Shown here: positions 45,174 through 57,620 of the stretch, piece after piece
Position numbering within the stretch: position 1 is the stretch's first letter
How the letters are laid out: each line of letters starts with the position of its first letter
NCBI GenBank assembly: GCA_905250125.1
Contig: CAJNOL010000007.1
Coordinates: forward strand, 245,741 to 309,740
Length of the DNA stretch: 64,000 bases
From: Rotaria sordida
Taxonomy: Eukaryota; Rotifera; Eurotatoria; Philodinida; Philodinidae
Direction of reading: 5' to 3'
Notes under the pieces: model-generated
The model's database searches: none
What the model was told of the DNA's origin: nothing
The model's input: only the letters and a program-made list of their open reading frames with translations
Position numbers and translations under genes: made by a program

Positions 45174-45488
45174 ATGTCATCACCATCACGTTCAAGACAT
45201 GATTTTGTTCCAATCGAATCAATTATTGCATTTGTTTTTATTGGTGTAATGATTCTCGTTGGTCTTATTGCACGATGTCTTGCATTGAATCATTCGACTG
45301 TTCGTAGTACACCAAATACTGATTTAATGATATATAGACCAGCACCAAAACCTGCTCCGCCGCCAAGAGCTAGACGTCCATCAACAGAAGAAAAATATCA
45401 TTCAAATGATGATAGTCGAGATCAAATAACATCATCTGATAGTTCAGTAACAGCAATTCGAATTCAACGAGGACCAAAAAATCTTTGA
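45174..45488 (+). CDS. Small single-pass membrane protein, unrecognised
   Basis: Single exon, 104 residues. A short polar N-terminus (MSSPSRSRHDFVP) is followed by one hydrophobic helix at about 15-36 (IESIIAFVFIGVMILVGLIARCLAL). The remaining ~65 residues are hydrophilic, with a Pro/Arg stretch (APKPAPPPRARRPS) and a Ser/Asp-rich end. By the positive-inside rule the tail with APPPRARR is probably cytosolic. There is no homology that I can name; the architecture resembles small single-pass adaptor proteins. It has no introns, but the codon usage and upstream TATA motif favour a real gene over a chance frame. Confidence 0.6.
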   Translation: MSSPSRSRHDFVPIESIIAFVFIGVMILVGLIARCLALNHSTVRSTPNTDLMIYRPAPKPAPPPRARRPSTEEKYHSNDDSRDQITSSDSSVTAIRIQRGPKNL

Positions 45489-48400
45489 ATGCAATAACAT
45501 ATATACAAATTATAAGATAATTAAAAATCTTATCGTACAAACAAAAACTTTGATATTCCACTAAATATTTTCTCAAAGTCTTTATCTTGTTGTATATCTA
45601 GATTTTTTTTCGCATATGTTCTCTTCATTGATGAATGATGTTTGTGTTATCTGTCATCTGTCCAACATAATAATGATCTTCTGATAAGCAATTAGTATAC
45701 AAACTGCTTATGTTAAACATCTATCGTTTTTTTTTCGATTGTATTCTAAAAAGTTATTGTTATCATATTTTTTTCGTAACATTTTTATTATACAACTCTA
45801 TTGATTAGAACTGCGATAACTAGTGCAACGATATAGCTTTTTAATTCTTAGTAATCGAATAAATTAAGATGAAGTTGAAATAAAACAAAATTATTCATTA
45901 CATACAAAATTTAGTTTTAAAATGGCTTTCGTGATGTAGATCTATTAGAATCGTAATGGATGGTTGTGTCAAAGAAGTTTATTTTCAAAAAACAGAAAAA
46001 GAAAGAAATTCTCTTCACATTCAGATGGCAAACATTTATATTAGTCAAGATCAATGATTGTTCTGTCGAAATGCATAGATTTCCAGTCGAAATTTGCAGG
46101 AAAGACGTCGTTTTCGGTCGAGAGATTTCATAAAACGGTAAGAATTCGAAGATGTGAATGCGATAATCGTACCTGGTAACCTGACCTACTCGTTTCACGA
46201 CTGGAATCGAGAAAATTCTACAACTGGATGCCGACATTCTATTCCTGTTGACAAGTTCTTACTATGTTTCAGTCAGAATCGGCCATGCATTATTGATCTG
46301 AAAGATTTTGATCAAAAGACAGAATATTCCAACATGTAACATAATACATTTGAAAAGTGCATAATATATTATATAAAAGTAAGAAAATCAGTTTAGGAAC
46401 AAACTAGGAAAAAAACAACATAGAAAATACTTGATAGAACGAAAGAAACATAAAGCTATAACTGATAACATCTTTATATCAAGAAAACAATGAACACAGA
46501 GGGATAATACCATTTACACAAACTCAGTCTTATGGGACGGTTTAAGTACGTGTTATAATAATATCTCTACAGAAAACAGTAGCGGCTTTAGGAAGATGAT
46601 GCTGAAAGTGTTGTATCTGCTTCACCATTAATTTCTTCCTTGGTTTTTTTCTAGATAACAAGGTCAAAAAAGCATTGATACGATGTCGAATGAACTTCGA
46701 AACGCATTTTTTTCACCATAATTATCATTTCGCTCTCTACTAAAGTGTTTCATTTCACTTAAGTCCTCGATTGGTCACTGATTGAAGAAAAAAATGATGT
46801 CCGATATATAAGATTTGAAGAAAGTCTGTTCTAAAGATGAGTATATTTTTTTTTAAATTGCTTTTAGATCTTGTTTTATGAAATATAAAAATAATGATTT
46901 CTCTTATTTTCAATCCAATGAATACTAAGATTGAGAAAAAATAAAATAACATATTTGTTATTTTCTTGTAATTAAATATATTCATTTGACTTCAGACATT
47001 GATCTAATTTGACAGAGTATCATACAAAATTTATCATATCTCAATTAAAATAGTTATATATAATCTATAGATTCTTTTCTCTTTTGTAATTCATCAAAAT
47101 ATAAAGCTTAATAAAAATATGCATCAGTCAATTCTACATCTCGAGGTTAGTCATGCTAAAAGTCTAAAAGCTTACTAGGAAGAAACAGATCAATATCTTT
47201 TCTATTTTATCTCTACTTGTAACGGCAATGTAAATATTATACAACGTCTGGCACTAAAAAAAAAAAAACTTTTTTTTATTCTCAATCTATTATCAAAAGT
47301 TTTAGTTGTATAAAATAAGAAAGGATAAAGCTATCAAACAATATTTCCTCTTTTCGTACTAATTTTGTTGTCACTCTGACAGATATCATAAACTACAATA
47401 CAATGGTTTCTTCTTTTTTTTTAGAAAGAATTCATTTTATAGTTCGACGTAAAAAAGAAGATGACATCAATCAATTATCTCGATAATAATATTATGAAAA
47501 TGAAACGCATTAATTTATAAAATAATGGCTACAAACGCTTTTACTAAGTTATAGTATAGTCAAACTATTTTCCCATTTCTATGCAAGTATCAAACTTATA
47601 TCTTTTAAAACAAAAAAAGAATGAATAAACAAATTTAAATCAGTCTTTTTTTTACAATAGAATATATGGAATAAGTATAATTTAAGTGAAACATGAACAT
47701 GTCGCCTGGAAAAAGAAGATACTTATCATGCATTAGAATTAGACTTTTTTGTTTCTTTATTAAGCCTTGACATTTTAGTTCGATATGTCATTTTAGCAAC
47801 CGGAATTTTATTCTGTCTTGCAGTTGGATCATAATTAGTGGCATGTCTTTGTCTTATTAAAATAAAACTCAAGAACCCTGTTATCAAATACAAAAAAAAA
47901 TAAGGTCAAACTCATTCAAAAGATACATTAGCTGCCCTGAGAATGCTTGTCGAACATAAAAAGCCTGTTATATTTTTAGACAAAAGAATTATGTGTGTTG
48001 AAATCAAAAGGCTTAAAAATAGATTTAAACATTGATAAAATTCAACCTAAAATATAATTAGAGAAAAATTATATTTGATGAATTTTAGATTACTAAACCC
48101 AAAGTAATGATATTCCTTTATTAAAGAAAAGAAAGTTGATTCTTTGAATAATATAATTAAATTTTGTACGAATCATTTATCAGTTAGAAATTGATGAATA
48201 ACAATTTTTCTTTCAACACTTTCATTTCCTTGTCTTTTCTTTTGGAAAATAAATAGTGCATTCATAGATTTGGAACTCATTATTTTTTCTTTTCTTATCG
48301 TTGCATGTTAGTTTGAAAATGCTCTCCTCAAACTCTAATAATAACAATGAAAATCTTTTTTTTTTGTAATATAATAATAGTATATAATTATCTGAGTATC

Positions 48401-51400
48401 ATATATCTAGATACGATACAATAAGAAAGCAGTTAAGACAGTTGATACTTTAAATGTTTTCGAGTATTCTATTTCACTATTTCTTGGTTGTTTTTGTTTC
48501 AATTGGTTTGGCTTTGTTAAGTTTTGCAGTTTGTTAATTTTCTTTTTCCTTAATAAAGTCAATAAGAATTTTAATTTGTTGATAATTTTAAATAGTTTCT
48601 TTTTTTGTTTATCGTAATAAGGTATGTATTTCCATTCTATAGGCTATTTCCGAAAATGAAATTTAACGTTTTTTTGTTTAAAGAATGAATATCTTTAAGT
48701 TCAGTTATAATATAAAATTGTCATGAGCTTTGTAGGTTTTTTGACATAGGACCAGAAGCGATTGAAGTCATTTTCTAATTAAAAACTTTTCGATTCTAAA
48801 AATTTCCTATAGAACTGAAGTTAAGTATTAAAATGTTATTATGAATTAGACGAGTAGTGCATTTGAATAATAATCGTTTTTTTTTATGACGACAAAATTT
48901 TTAAAGACTAATTTTTATTAATCAATATTATTAAAAAGAAATTATCTTCTATATCTTTTGTGTTATTCTATCTATGAAATTTTTCAATACAGGAAAATTT
49001 TCAGATATTTTCATAGCGTTATTTTTCTTTTCTTCTTTTTCTTTTTTTTTAACCATCTGGGATTATTAACTTTTTTTTAATCTTTCTCTCCCTCTAATGT
49101 ACGCATATATGTTTAGCATTAAAGGAAGTTCAGCTCAGTGTCTATGTATGATTATTTTTATTCTATATTTTTTCGCAGAAAACATAATCGGAATATTTGA
49201 CGGTCTGATTCATATGTTGTTTCCATTGGTCGATAGGACAATTAACAAAAGCTTTGCGTTTCATCTATGAAAAGTAGGTTTATTGAATAGTTGGTAGAAG
49301 GAAAATAGGCCTCTTAATCAACGATGTGAAAAATGTATTATAAAAGAGAACTTAATAGAAAAAAAAACAAAAAGAATATGTCTTCTTTGTTTTATTAAAA
49401 AAGTACACCGAATATTGTTTGATCAATATCAATATATATATATATAAATATATATTCATTAAAAAAATAAATACCAACTATAAGAATATCTTTATGTTCA
49501 ATACTTGTTGGAATTGATTACTTAGAAATTTATTTAGGTAAGTTTGTCTTATTGCTTTATTTCTTTATATCATATATAACAAGAACAATAAGAATACATT
49601 CGCATGCAATATTAACAAATAAGTACGTATTTGTTATTTCAAGATATTAATTTCTAGTTTATTTTGTTTTTGGTTTTCCTAAAATGATCTAATTAATATC
49701 GAAGGTGGAATGACATTATTGATAAGAAAGTAGATTTATAATGTTTGGTTAATTTACTTTCATGTTCTTTTCACAATAGGTCAAGTACAAGATAGATGGA
49801 TAGCATATTTCACTATCATCTTAAAGTTTTTCATTCTATAAGATTGTTTTTGTAGTTATTAAGAAAATTCAATCGAAAATATCAAGATAAATTATATAAT
49901 GAGAATAAATCGAATATCTAGCTTGTATTTTTTCTTTTGTTTATATCGAATTTATTTCACACAGAAAATGTTATTTATTCATAATATTAATCTAAACTTT
50001 GTTATACTTGAAAGAAAATCTCATCTTAAATTAATATTATGTATCCCATAATCAACATATTACTTTCAGAGGTGTCCCCAATGGCAGGAAGATGATCCCT
50101 CTTCCAATTATGGAACACTTTTGTTTTTTCTCAGCAAAACTGAAGAATCATTCTTCATGTTTCTTGTTTACCAATATTCTCAACAAGGGTCGCCCTCTTT
50201 CCAATGTAGTGAATTCAACCTTCTCAGTAGTTAATTTCCTCTCTTTTAATCTTAGTTACCTCGAAATATCTCTAATTACTTTATATATAATTATATAGTA
50301 TGCTGGTTTTTACAGCGTCAATTGATGAATGAGATTAAATTTATACGTTTCTCTTTTTGACACAGTAGTGCAATGTCTTTTATAGGACACAAACTAGAAA
50401 ACGAGAGACGATATTATATCATCGATAATAAACAATTTTATTTATATTATAATCATCATGTATCCTTATTCAGCAATGTTTACAATACGCCATATTGTTA
50501 AGTAAAACAGAAAAAACATGATTTTCATCATTGTTTATAATTTTCTTTTTTCTTTTATAAAAAAAAAATTCATTCAGTTCTATGTATTTATTTATAAATA
50601 TAGTATCACTAGTTAAATGTTTGTAATTACGTCCTTTTTAAGAATCTATATTGAAAAACGTAGTATATAATTAGTTAAATTTTTGTAAAGTAAAATTTGA
50701 TTTTTTTCAGAATAGTTTAGATTCATTTATGTCTTCGTGCTTAATTAATTCTATTTTATCACGTTTATTTATACTAATGAACACAAATTCTTTGTGTATC
50801 TTATCAAAATAACTCAATGCGCAATAATGTCATTAACAACATAAGAAAAAACACCTTTTTTCCGTTGTTTTTTTGAATACAACATGAAGTCTTCATTATT
50901 TTTTTTAGCATCTTCATTAGTATATCTAAGTCACAAGACATTTAGCATATAAAAGTATAATGAATAATAATAATAATAATTCTTCGACGGAAAGAAAATT
51001 ATACCCATTGTGTATAGATAGGAAAAATAGACAAAAAAAAATTAGAATAAAAAACTTGGCTCGTTATATGTTTTTCTCATAAGAAATTAAAATTTCAATT
51101 CAATGAAATATTTCATTTATCTTATTTTCATCTCATCATTAAAAATAAATTCATTGAGAATATCATTTAGTCAAAAATCAATTCACTGAATAGTTTAGAA
51201 AGAAAAGCAAATTAAAATTCAATTTATTATTTTAATAAAAACTTTCTTTTAAATATTATCTCCATTAAACTATTCTTCTTTTCATTTATAATTTAAATAT
51301 CAATTTTATATAATTTGATAACAAATTTAAGATAAAAAATTCGTACGAATTCCTATCTATAAAATATGGTTCAGACCTCATAGTTTTTACTAAATTGTAC

Positions 51401-52893
51401 CTTTTTTTTTTGTTTAATTTAGCAAAGTATTCATTTTATATTGAGTATATAAAGTCTACCAATTAATTATGTTGATAAAACTAGTATGGTTGAAAAGGTT
51501 TATTATTGTATTTTGCTTTAGTTTTTTTTCTCATATTATAAACAATGAGATGAATAGTTCAATTTGGTTAAAAACGATTGATTGAATTTGATTCTTATAA
51601 GATACAAGAAACTAATATCTTTATTTATAACATAACAATAAAAAATGTTTAGAAAAACAAAAAATTGACAGTTTTTACTAGTTGTTCTTTTTTCTCTTTT
51701 GAGAATTTTTAAAGTTCATTTAGATATTTAAATTTTCTTTGATAGAAAAAAAAAGGGTAATTAGTATCTGATTCAAATATATAAAGTCAAATGAGAAGTT
51801 TTTTTATCACATGCATTCTTTTCTTACAATATTTTATCTTCAATCTGTTGAAGAAAATAATGTCGAATACTAGATTTATCGAAACCTAAGAACCAAGATT
51901 TATTTTTTGACCGGAAATTAAATTGAGTGTATCCATTAATAATGCATTACTGTATCTCCTGAAATTTTTGCCAATCGAATATATTATGTATCACAACATG
52001 CAACGAAAAATAATATAGAACCAGATTAGATTTTTTTTCTAGTATAAAATGAATAGTCTTTATTATATGATATATAGAATTTCTCTTGCAGAATATAATT
52101 TTTTTTCGGAAGTTAATTTTTTTTCTTTTATAATAAGAATATATCATATCCGTAGGCAATCGATGCTGATGCTGATAAAAGTAATCTATTAATGATTGGT
52201 GTATTTATTAATTTTTTATCTATGTTTCTTCTTAGAAAGGAAAGATTAATATGAAACTTTGAGCTTGATTTTAATTACTAATTAAAAAAAAAATTAGTAG
52301 AATCATAGCCGATTCCATGTTTAAATAATATTATTAGAATATGATGCATAGGAACTATTATGATATCAATTTCTCTATAAGAAGAATTATTATTTTAATT
52401 AAATGATGAATACAATAGTCTAGGTCAATTTTGTTTGAATAAATAAGTTTATATAGTAATAGATATTTTAGACAGAAAAGAAGATATGACCAGGAAAACC
52501 TTATTTTATTGGATAAATTACTAGATAACTAATCATTTTTTAATTTCCTTTTCTTTTTGATGAAAAATTCTTTCTATTTTAATGACGTCTGAATGCATGA
52601 CAGCACTTAAGAAAAAAAAAAGCCTTTTAGAAAAAAGTTTAATAAAGAGTATTTTTATCATATAAATTATCACTTATTAAAATTGTATTTATTTTCTTTG
52701 TTACTTTTGTTTTGTTGTAAAGTAATTTTTTATATAGAATATTAATGAACAGAAATGATTATTAAGGAAGTAAAGTGCTTTTCGTTTCTTAAATAAAAAG
52801 TCTATTCTGAGTCATTTTACTGTTATTATCATTTATTTAGATGAATAATTTTGTAAGAATAGATGATTAACGAATAATTTAATAAATAGAAAT
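45489..52893. other. Long gene-poor AT-rich stretch
   Basis: About 7.4 kb with only short, unsupported frames. No RNA gene, large palindrome or transposase was recognised. It lies upstream of the GPCR gene and may carry its regulatory DNA or untranslated exons, but nothing specific can be shown. Confidence 0.5.
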
Positions 52894-55800
52894 ATGGTAA
52901 TAATAAACGAAACAATAGCAGACAATTCGTCGGAAGAACATGACGCTCCATTATTTGCTGGTCAGGTCTTACTTATATTTTACTGTTTAATTTTTATTTT
53001 TGGTTTTATAGGTAATTTTTAAAAAATTGAATTTAATACATAAATTCATTGTTGTTGTCTTCTTGTTTTTGTATTAGGTAATTCCATGGTTATTTATGTA
53101 GCTATTCGAAAGAAAAATTATAGAAATGTAACCAATTGTTATGTTATTAATTTGGCTATAGCTGATCTTTTATTTTTAACACTTTCAATACCGTACACAA
53201 CATATTTAGGTGTGAAAAATTCATATCCATTTGGTAATATTGTATGCAAAATCTATACATATCTTGCTTATGTAAGTTAATTAGAATTTATAGAATATTC
53301 TAATAAATTTTTTATCGTAGGGATTTTTACAAGCTACTTGTAATATATTAGCTATGATGAGTATTGATCGATTTTTATATATTGTTCGACCAAAATCAAA
53401 ACTTAGATGGCGTACACCACATAATGCTTTTATAATTTGTATTATCATTTGGGCTTGTAAGTTTATGCAATGAATATTCATCTGTGTTATATGTTTGCTT
53501 GCACTATCATCGATACACTGGCAGTTGATTGCCGATCGGAGAACAACGATCGATATATCGCGATAGAATGATGATCAGAAGGTAGCCGAATGTCTATATA
53601 TCAAACTACTTTCAGTAGACTGCAAGGATCAAACAATAGAGACTTCAATCTTGAAGTCACACGAAGTCTTTTAAAATCTTTAACCTATGGCTTTTGTGAA
53701 ACACGATCTAAAAGGAGTATTGAAGTGTAGAGTGGAAAGTGGGACCCTTCGGACCACTCCGCTCCGCTCCTCCAACGTGACAGACATCTTACCAACGAGT
53801 CACCACAGACATGACAGACACCATAACGACGCTATCTTTCTCCTGCAGTCCCGCCCCCTTCCCCACCTTACAGACCGTATATCAATAAGATCTCGTTATA
53901 AGATATGTCCTACTTCCTTATTGCATTTCTCGAAGACTAAATAGCTAGATGATGAAGAAATGTGTCTCAAAGTAGATAGAATAAAACAGTCTCTCTGTGA
54001 CTAGCAACAGAAACTACGTCGTCGTGTCTCACATTTCAATCCCGCAGAAATTCCGCTAACAGCTTCTAATACATGCTGAAATGATATAAAGTATCTGGAA
54101 GTCTCTATGATTGAAGTTTCTTGAAGTATGCTATTTGTTCCTCTCGGTTGACTGTCGGTATATCCGCAGTTTTTTTGTCACTGCCAGCAAGTACCACTAA
54201 TATAGTGTATACTATACCGACGATTTATCAGCAGTTGTTGTCCAAGCTTGAATCACATGGGTTTCTATATATTGAAATATTTGTTTTTTTTTAATATAGG
54301 CTCTTTAATTCTCATTATTCCTTACCATGTAGTATCACGTGTATTAACATCAGCTTCTATCGCTTGTGGAATGGCTGAACATGAAAATTTGATTGTTTGC
54401 TTATTTCCATTTTGTTCCTATTATGCCATACCCCTTATTGTGATTATTGTATGTTATACGAATTTGGCACTACATGTGATAAGAACAAGTCGAAAAATGG
54501 CTGATATTGTGAATACTGTATGAAACCTACGAAAATTTTTGAAGAAAAAAAAATTAAATTTTCATTCTTTGTTTTTTTTTCTGTAGAAAAGCTTTCATCA
54601 AACAGTACAATTGAAACAACGACGAGTAACACGAATGGTAAGATAAAATTATCGAACTATTAGGTTGTTTTAATTATCTTAATAATATAATCATAAATAT
54701 GACTTTATAATAGTAAATGCAAAATCTCTTCATTTCTGAGTAAAGAAAAATAAACATGTATGATATTGGTATCGATTTACGATATATATGTGAAATAGTT
54801 TCATAAGAAATCAAATATAAATTTTTGTGATAAAAATTTTTAATATTAAAACTTCATTTAAACATGAGAACATAAATAGACAAGAAAGATTTTATAAATA
54901 ATTTCTATATAACTACAGCACATAAATAAAAGTCACTTATTTGTTATCATCAAAAAAAAAACCGATGTATAATGTCGTTCTATGTTATATAAAAGATTAC
55001 AGTAACATTCGAAAGTAGCATAAAACTTTCGAATACTTCTTGATAATTTTTATATGCTCAGATGGGTCTTTACATTCTTTGGAAATGATTTGTATTTTAC
55101 TCAAAAAATAATAATAAAACCCCATTTTTATAAAACATTTATAAACAAACACTATTATATGAAATACTCAACATAATATTGAATTTTAATTGTGTCATCT
55201 GAAGGAACAAAGTTGATTTCTTAATTTGATATAATAAGTCTGAAAATGAGTAGAGATCTCGATATTATAAATAATTTTTAAATATTTCTTCACTTAATTC
55301 AGAATGAATGTTTCCTATCAGGAAATATAAGAAGAGGCAGAGAGAGAGAGAGAATTTTTAATTTTTACTAAATACGAGTGATATGGGCATTGAAATAAAA
55401 AATTTCTTCTATTATAATTCAGTTGAAAGAGATTGGTTCCGATTATTTTTATATATAGTATTTACCTGTTAGTGAAGCAAAAAAAGAAATGATCAATTCA
55501 TGTGTAAAATGGCGTGATAAAGTAAATGAAATGGTTAATAGTTGAGGAAATGAAGCCACCAAAAATCATCAGAGTCGAAAGAAGCAAAGGTTACATAAGA
55601 CATTTTACAGAAATATTATTATATTCTATATTGAATACAATTCATCAATGATTTAATTTGCAAAACTATTATTACTTTCGATCGACTTTTACATAAAGAT
55701 CAAATTATAAGACAAGTTTATAAATTTATACAGAAAACAAAAGACCTGCCGAGCATTAATGTAGGCTCCTAAAAAAAAAATTCTTCATAGTGAGGCAAGT

Positions 55801-57145
55801 CTTTCTAGCAGAAATGTTTATCTTTAGGTCAGAATAATTTCTTAATTTCTTTCATTATCAAAGGCGGTCACATATGGGACAGCTATCAATCAATGCGATA
55901 ACTATCGAATTTCATTAGAAGCTCTCAAATTTGTGTTAAATTGTCGAAAAATAGACAAACTCATTTTATCGTTGAAAGTGACACAGACTTTTCTTTTTTG
56001 CATTTGGAGGTTTTAATCATGTATAAGTCATGAGATTAGTTCTATTTTTGTGATAATATTTTCAAAGTTCTTTTTTTTTAATTTCATTTATTAACAACAA
56101 GGGTAAAGAAGTTTGAATGAATGATTCTAAATTGTGTTGCCAAGAAGATAATTAGTTTCATTACATAAAACTGAAGAAAGATTTATCTCAAATTACGTTA
56201 AAATCAGATAAGACTCATGAGAAGTTTTCTTCTAAATCAGAGAAAGCTATCGTCAAATTTTCAAAAGCAAGAGAGATATCCTACCTGAATCCTCTCGTGA
56301 TCACATCACTCCTGAATATTATGAACTCATATCTAGAGTGTAAAACTATCAATAACTTTCGGACATATCATAGCAACACTAAAATCTCATCGTAAGTAAA
56401 ATTTCAGCATTCGATTTTTTTTAATGATATACTTTGATAAAGATCAAATTTTAGTAAATTAGTTATTAGCTAACAAGAGAATGTTTTAATTCTTAATTTT
56501 ATCTAATCTTGATAGGTCTTCTATAATGAAGAAAATCTTATCTTAAAAGTTTCTTTTTGTGTCACTTAGAATGAATAGTAACTCCATTGTTAGTCACTAT
56601 TGTGAATTGTTGCAAAAATTGTTGGATACATTCAATTATCAAACTTTTATCATCGAAATCAAAGATATTAATCTTTCTTTTATAAATATGTTGTTGTTTT
56701 TGTTTTGTAGGTTATTGTTGTAACATTAGCATTTGCTATTTGTTGGTTACCAATACATATTCTTGAATTAATGAAATGTGGTAATCCACAACTTCTTAAT
56801 TCTCTTATTCAATTATATCCTAAAGTTCTTTATTCAATACGTGGATTTACACACGCATTAGCGTATCTTAATTCTTGTTTAAATCCTTATTTATATGCAT
56901 TATTAAATCGTAATTTCTGTATTGATCTTGCTGATATAGTACCATCATGGATGTCATGTAGTAAGAAATTAGTTACAATTGAAAATGAACATTTTAATAA
57001 TGACCCACAATTGTCAAGAGCAATATTATCAGGAAATCAAATTTTTATTTCAAAAAAATATCATGATCATGATGAAGATGATACAGATTATTATGAACAA
57101 AATCAAACAACAAATGATGCTAGTTGTCAAGTTGAATTACATTAA
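52894..57145 (+). CDS. Class A (rhodopsin-like) neuropeptide-type G-protein-coupled receptor
   Basis: Six exons: 52894-53011, 53078-53271, 53321-53456, 54300-54517, 54587-54637, 56711-57145, giving 383 residues. The N-terminus carries N-glycosylation sequons (NET, NSS). Helices in order: TM1 with IGNSMVIYVAI; TM2 with NLAIADLLFL; TM3 starting at the conserved Cys in NIVCKIYTYLAY and ending in SIDRFLYIV (DRF in place of DRY); TM4 with IIIWACSLILIIPY; ECL2 Cys in SIACGMAEH; TM5 with YYAIPLIVIIVCY; TM6 with VTLAFAICWLPIHILEL; and TM7 with NSCLNPYLYALL. KQRRVTRMVIVV before TM6 and CWLP suggest the galanin/allatostatin-A/kisspeptin type of peptide receptor; the ligand cannot be named. The C-terminal tail is acidic with many Asp/His. 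Introns 3 (0.84 kb) and 5 (2.1 kb) are long. Confidence 0.92.
53457..54299. other. GC-richer block in GPCR intron 3
   Basis: This 843-bp intron includes a stretch at about 53730-53880 with GGGACCCTTCGGACCACTCC, CGCTCCGCTCC and CCCGCCCCCTTCC that is far richer in GC than the rest of the window. Both ends carry GAAGT/ACTTC motifs in opposite orientation (CTTCAATCTTGAAGTC near 53644; TTGAAGTTTCTTGAAGT near 54112), hinting at a decayed palindrome. An 85-codon frame at 53687-53944 shows no domain. Confidence 0.4.
54638..56710. other. Long intron 5 of the GPCR gene
   Basis: A 2.07-kb intron between TM5/ICL3 and TM6. It contains a short GAGAGAGAGAGA run near 55340. No inverted repeat or coding exon is evident. 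Confidence 0.5.
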
Positions 57146-57620
57146 ATTGAAGTTAACAATCAATAGTCAAAATAATTCTTATAATTATGAACAAACGAAA
57201 CAAACTTATATAAATTTTTCTTTTCTTCTTTCTTGTTCAGTATATACACACAAGATAAACCAAGACAAAAAAAAACCAAAATATTTTCTTTATGAGAAAT
57301 TTATTTAAATAGCAGTCAGTATCAATAGACAATATATTATACAATTATCACAGGTATACCTATATTGTCAATATGGAATCGAAACAAAAAAAAAAAAGCG
57401 AAATAGACAAGTATAATTTGAGTTAGTGGTAGATATTTAAAAAAAACCATTGCGAAGATTATTGATCAAAATCGAATATAACAGATATGAATAACCACAG
57501 AAAAAAAAAGTTGAATCAAATGAATCATTAAAAAAAGCAATTTGCTTGCTGATATCATTTATCTTCTCGAGACAAAGTCATGAACAATCAGCTTAATGAA
57601 CAAAAGATAAAAGGAAAACT

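Noticed and set aside
46154..46339. 61-codon frame in the gene-poor stretch
   Set aside because: Short and isolated; a suspected inverted repeat around it did not hold up on closer reading.
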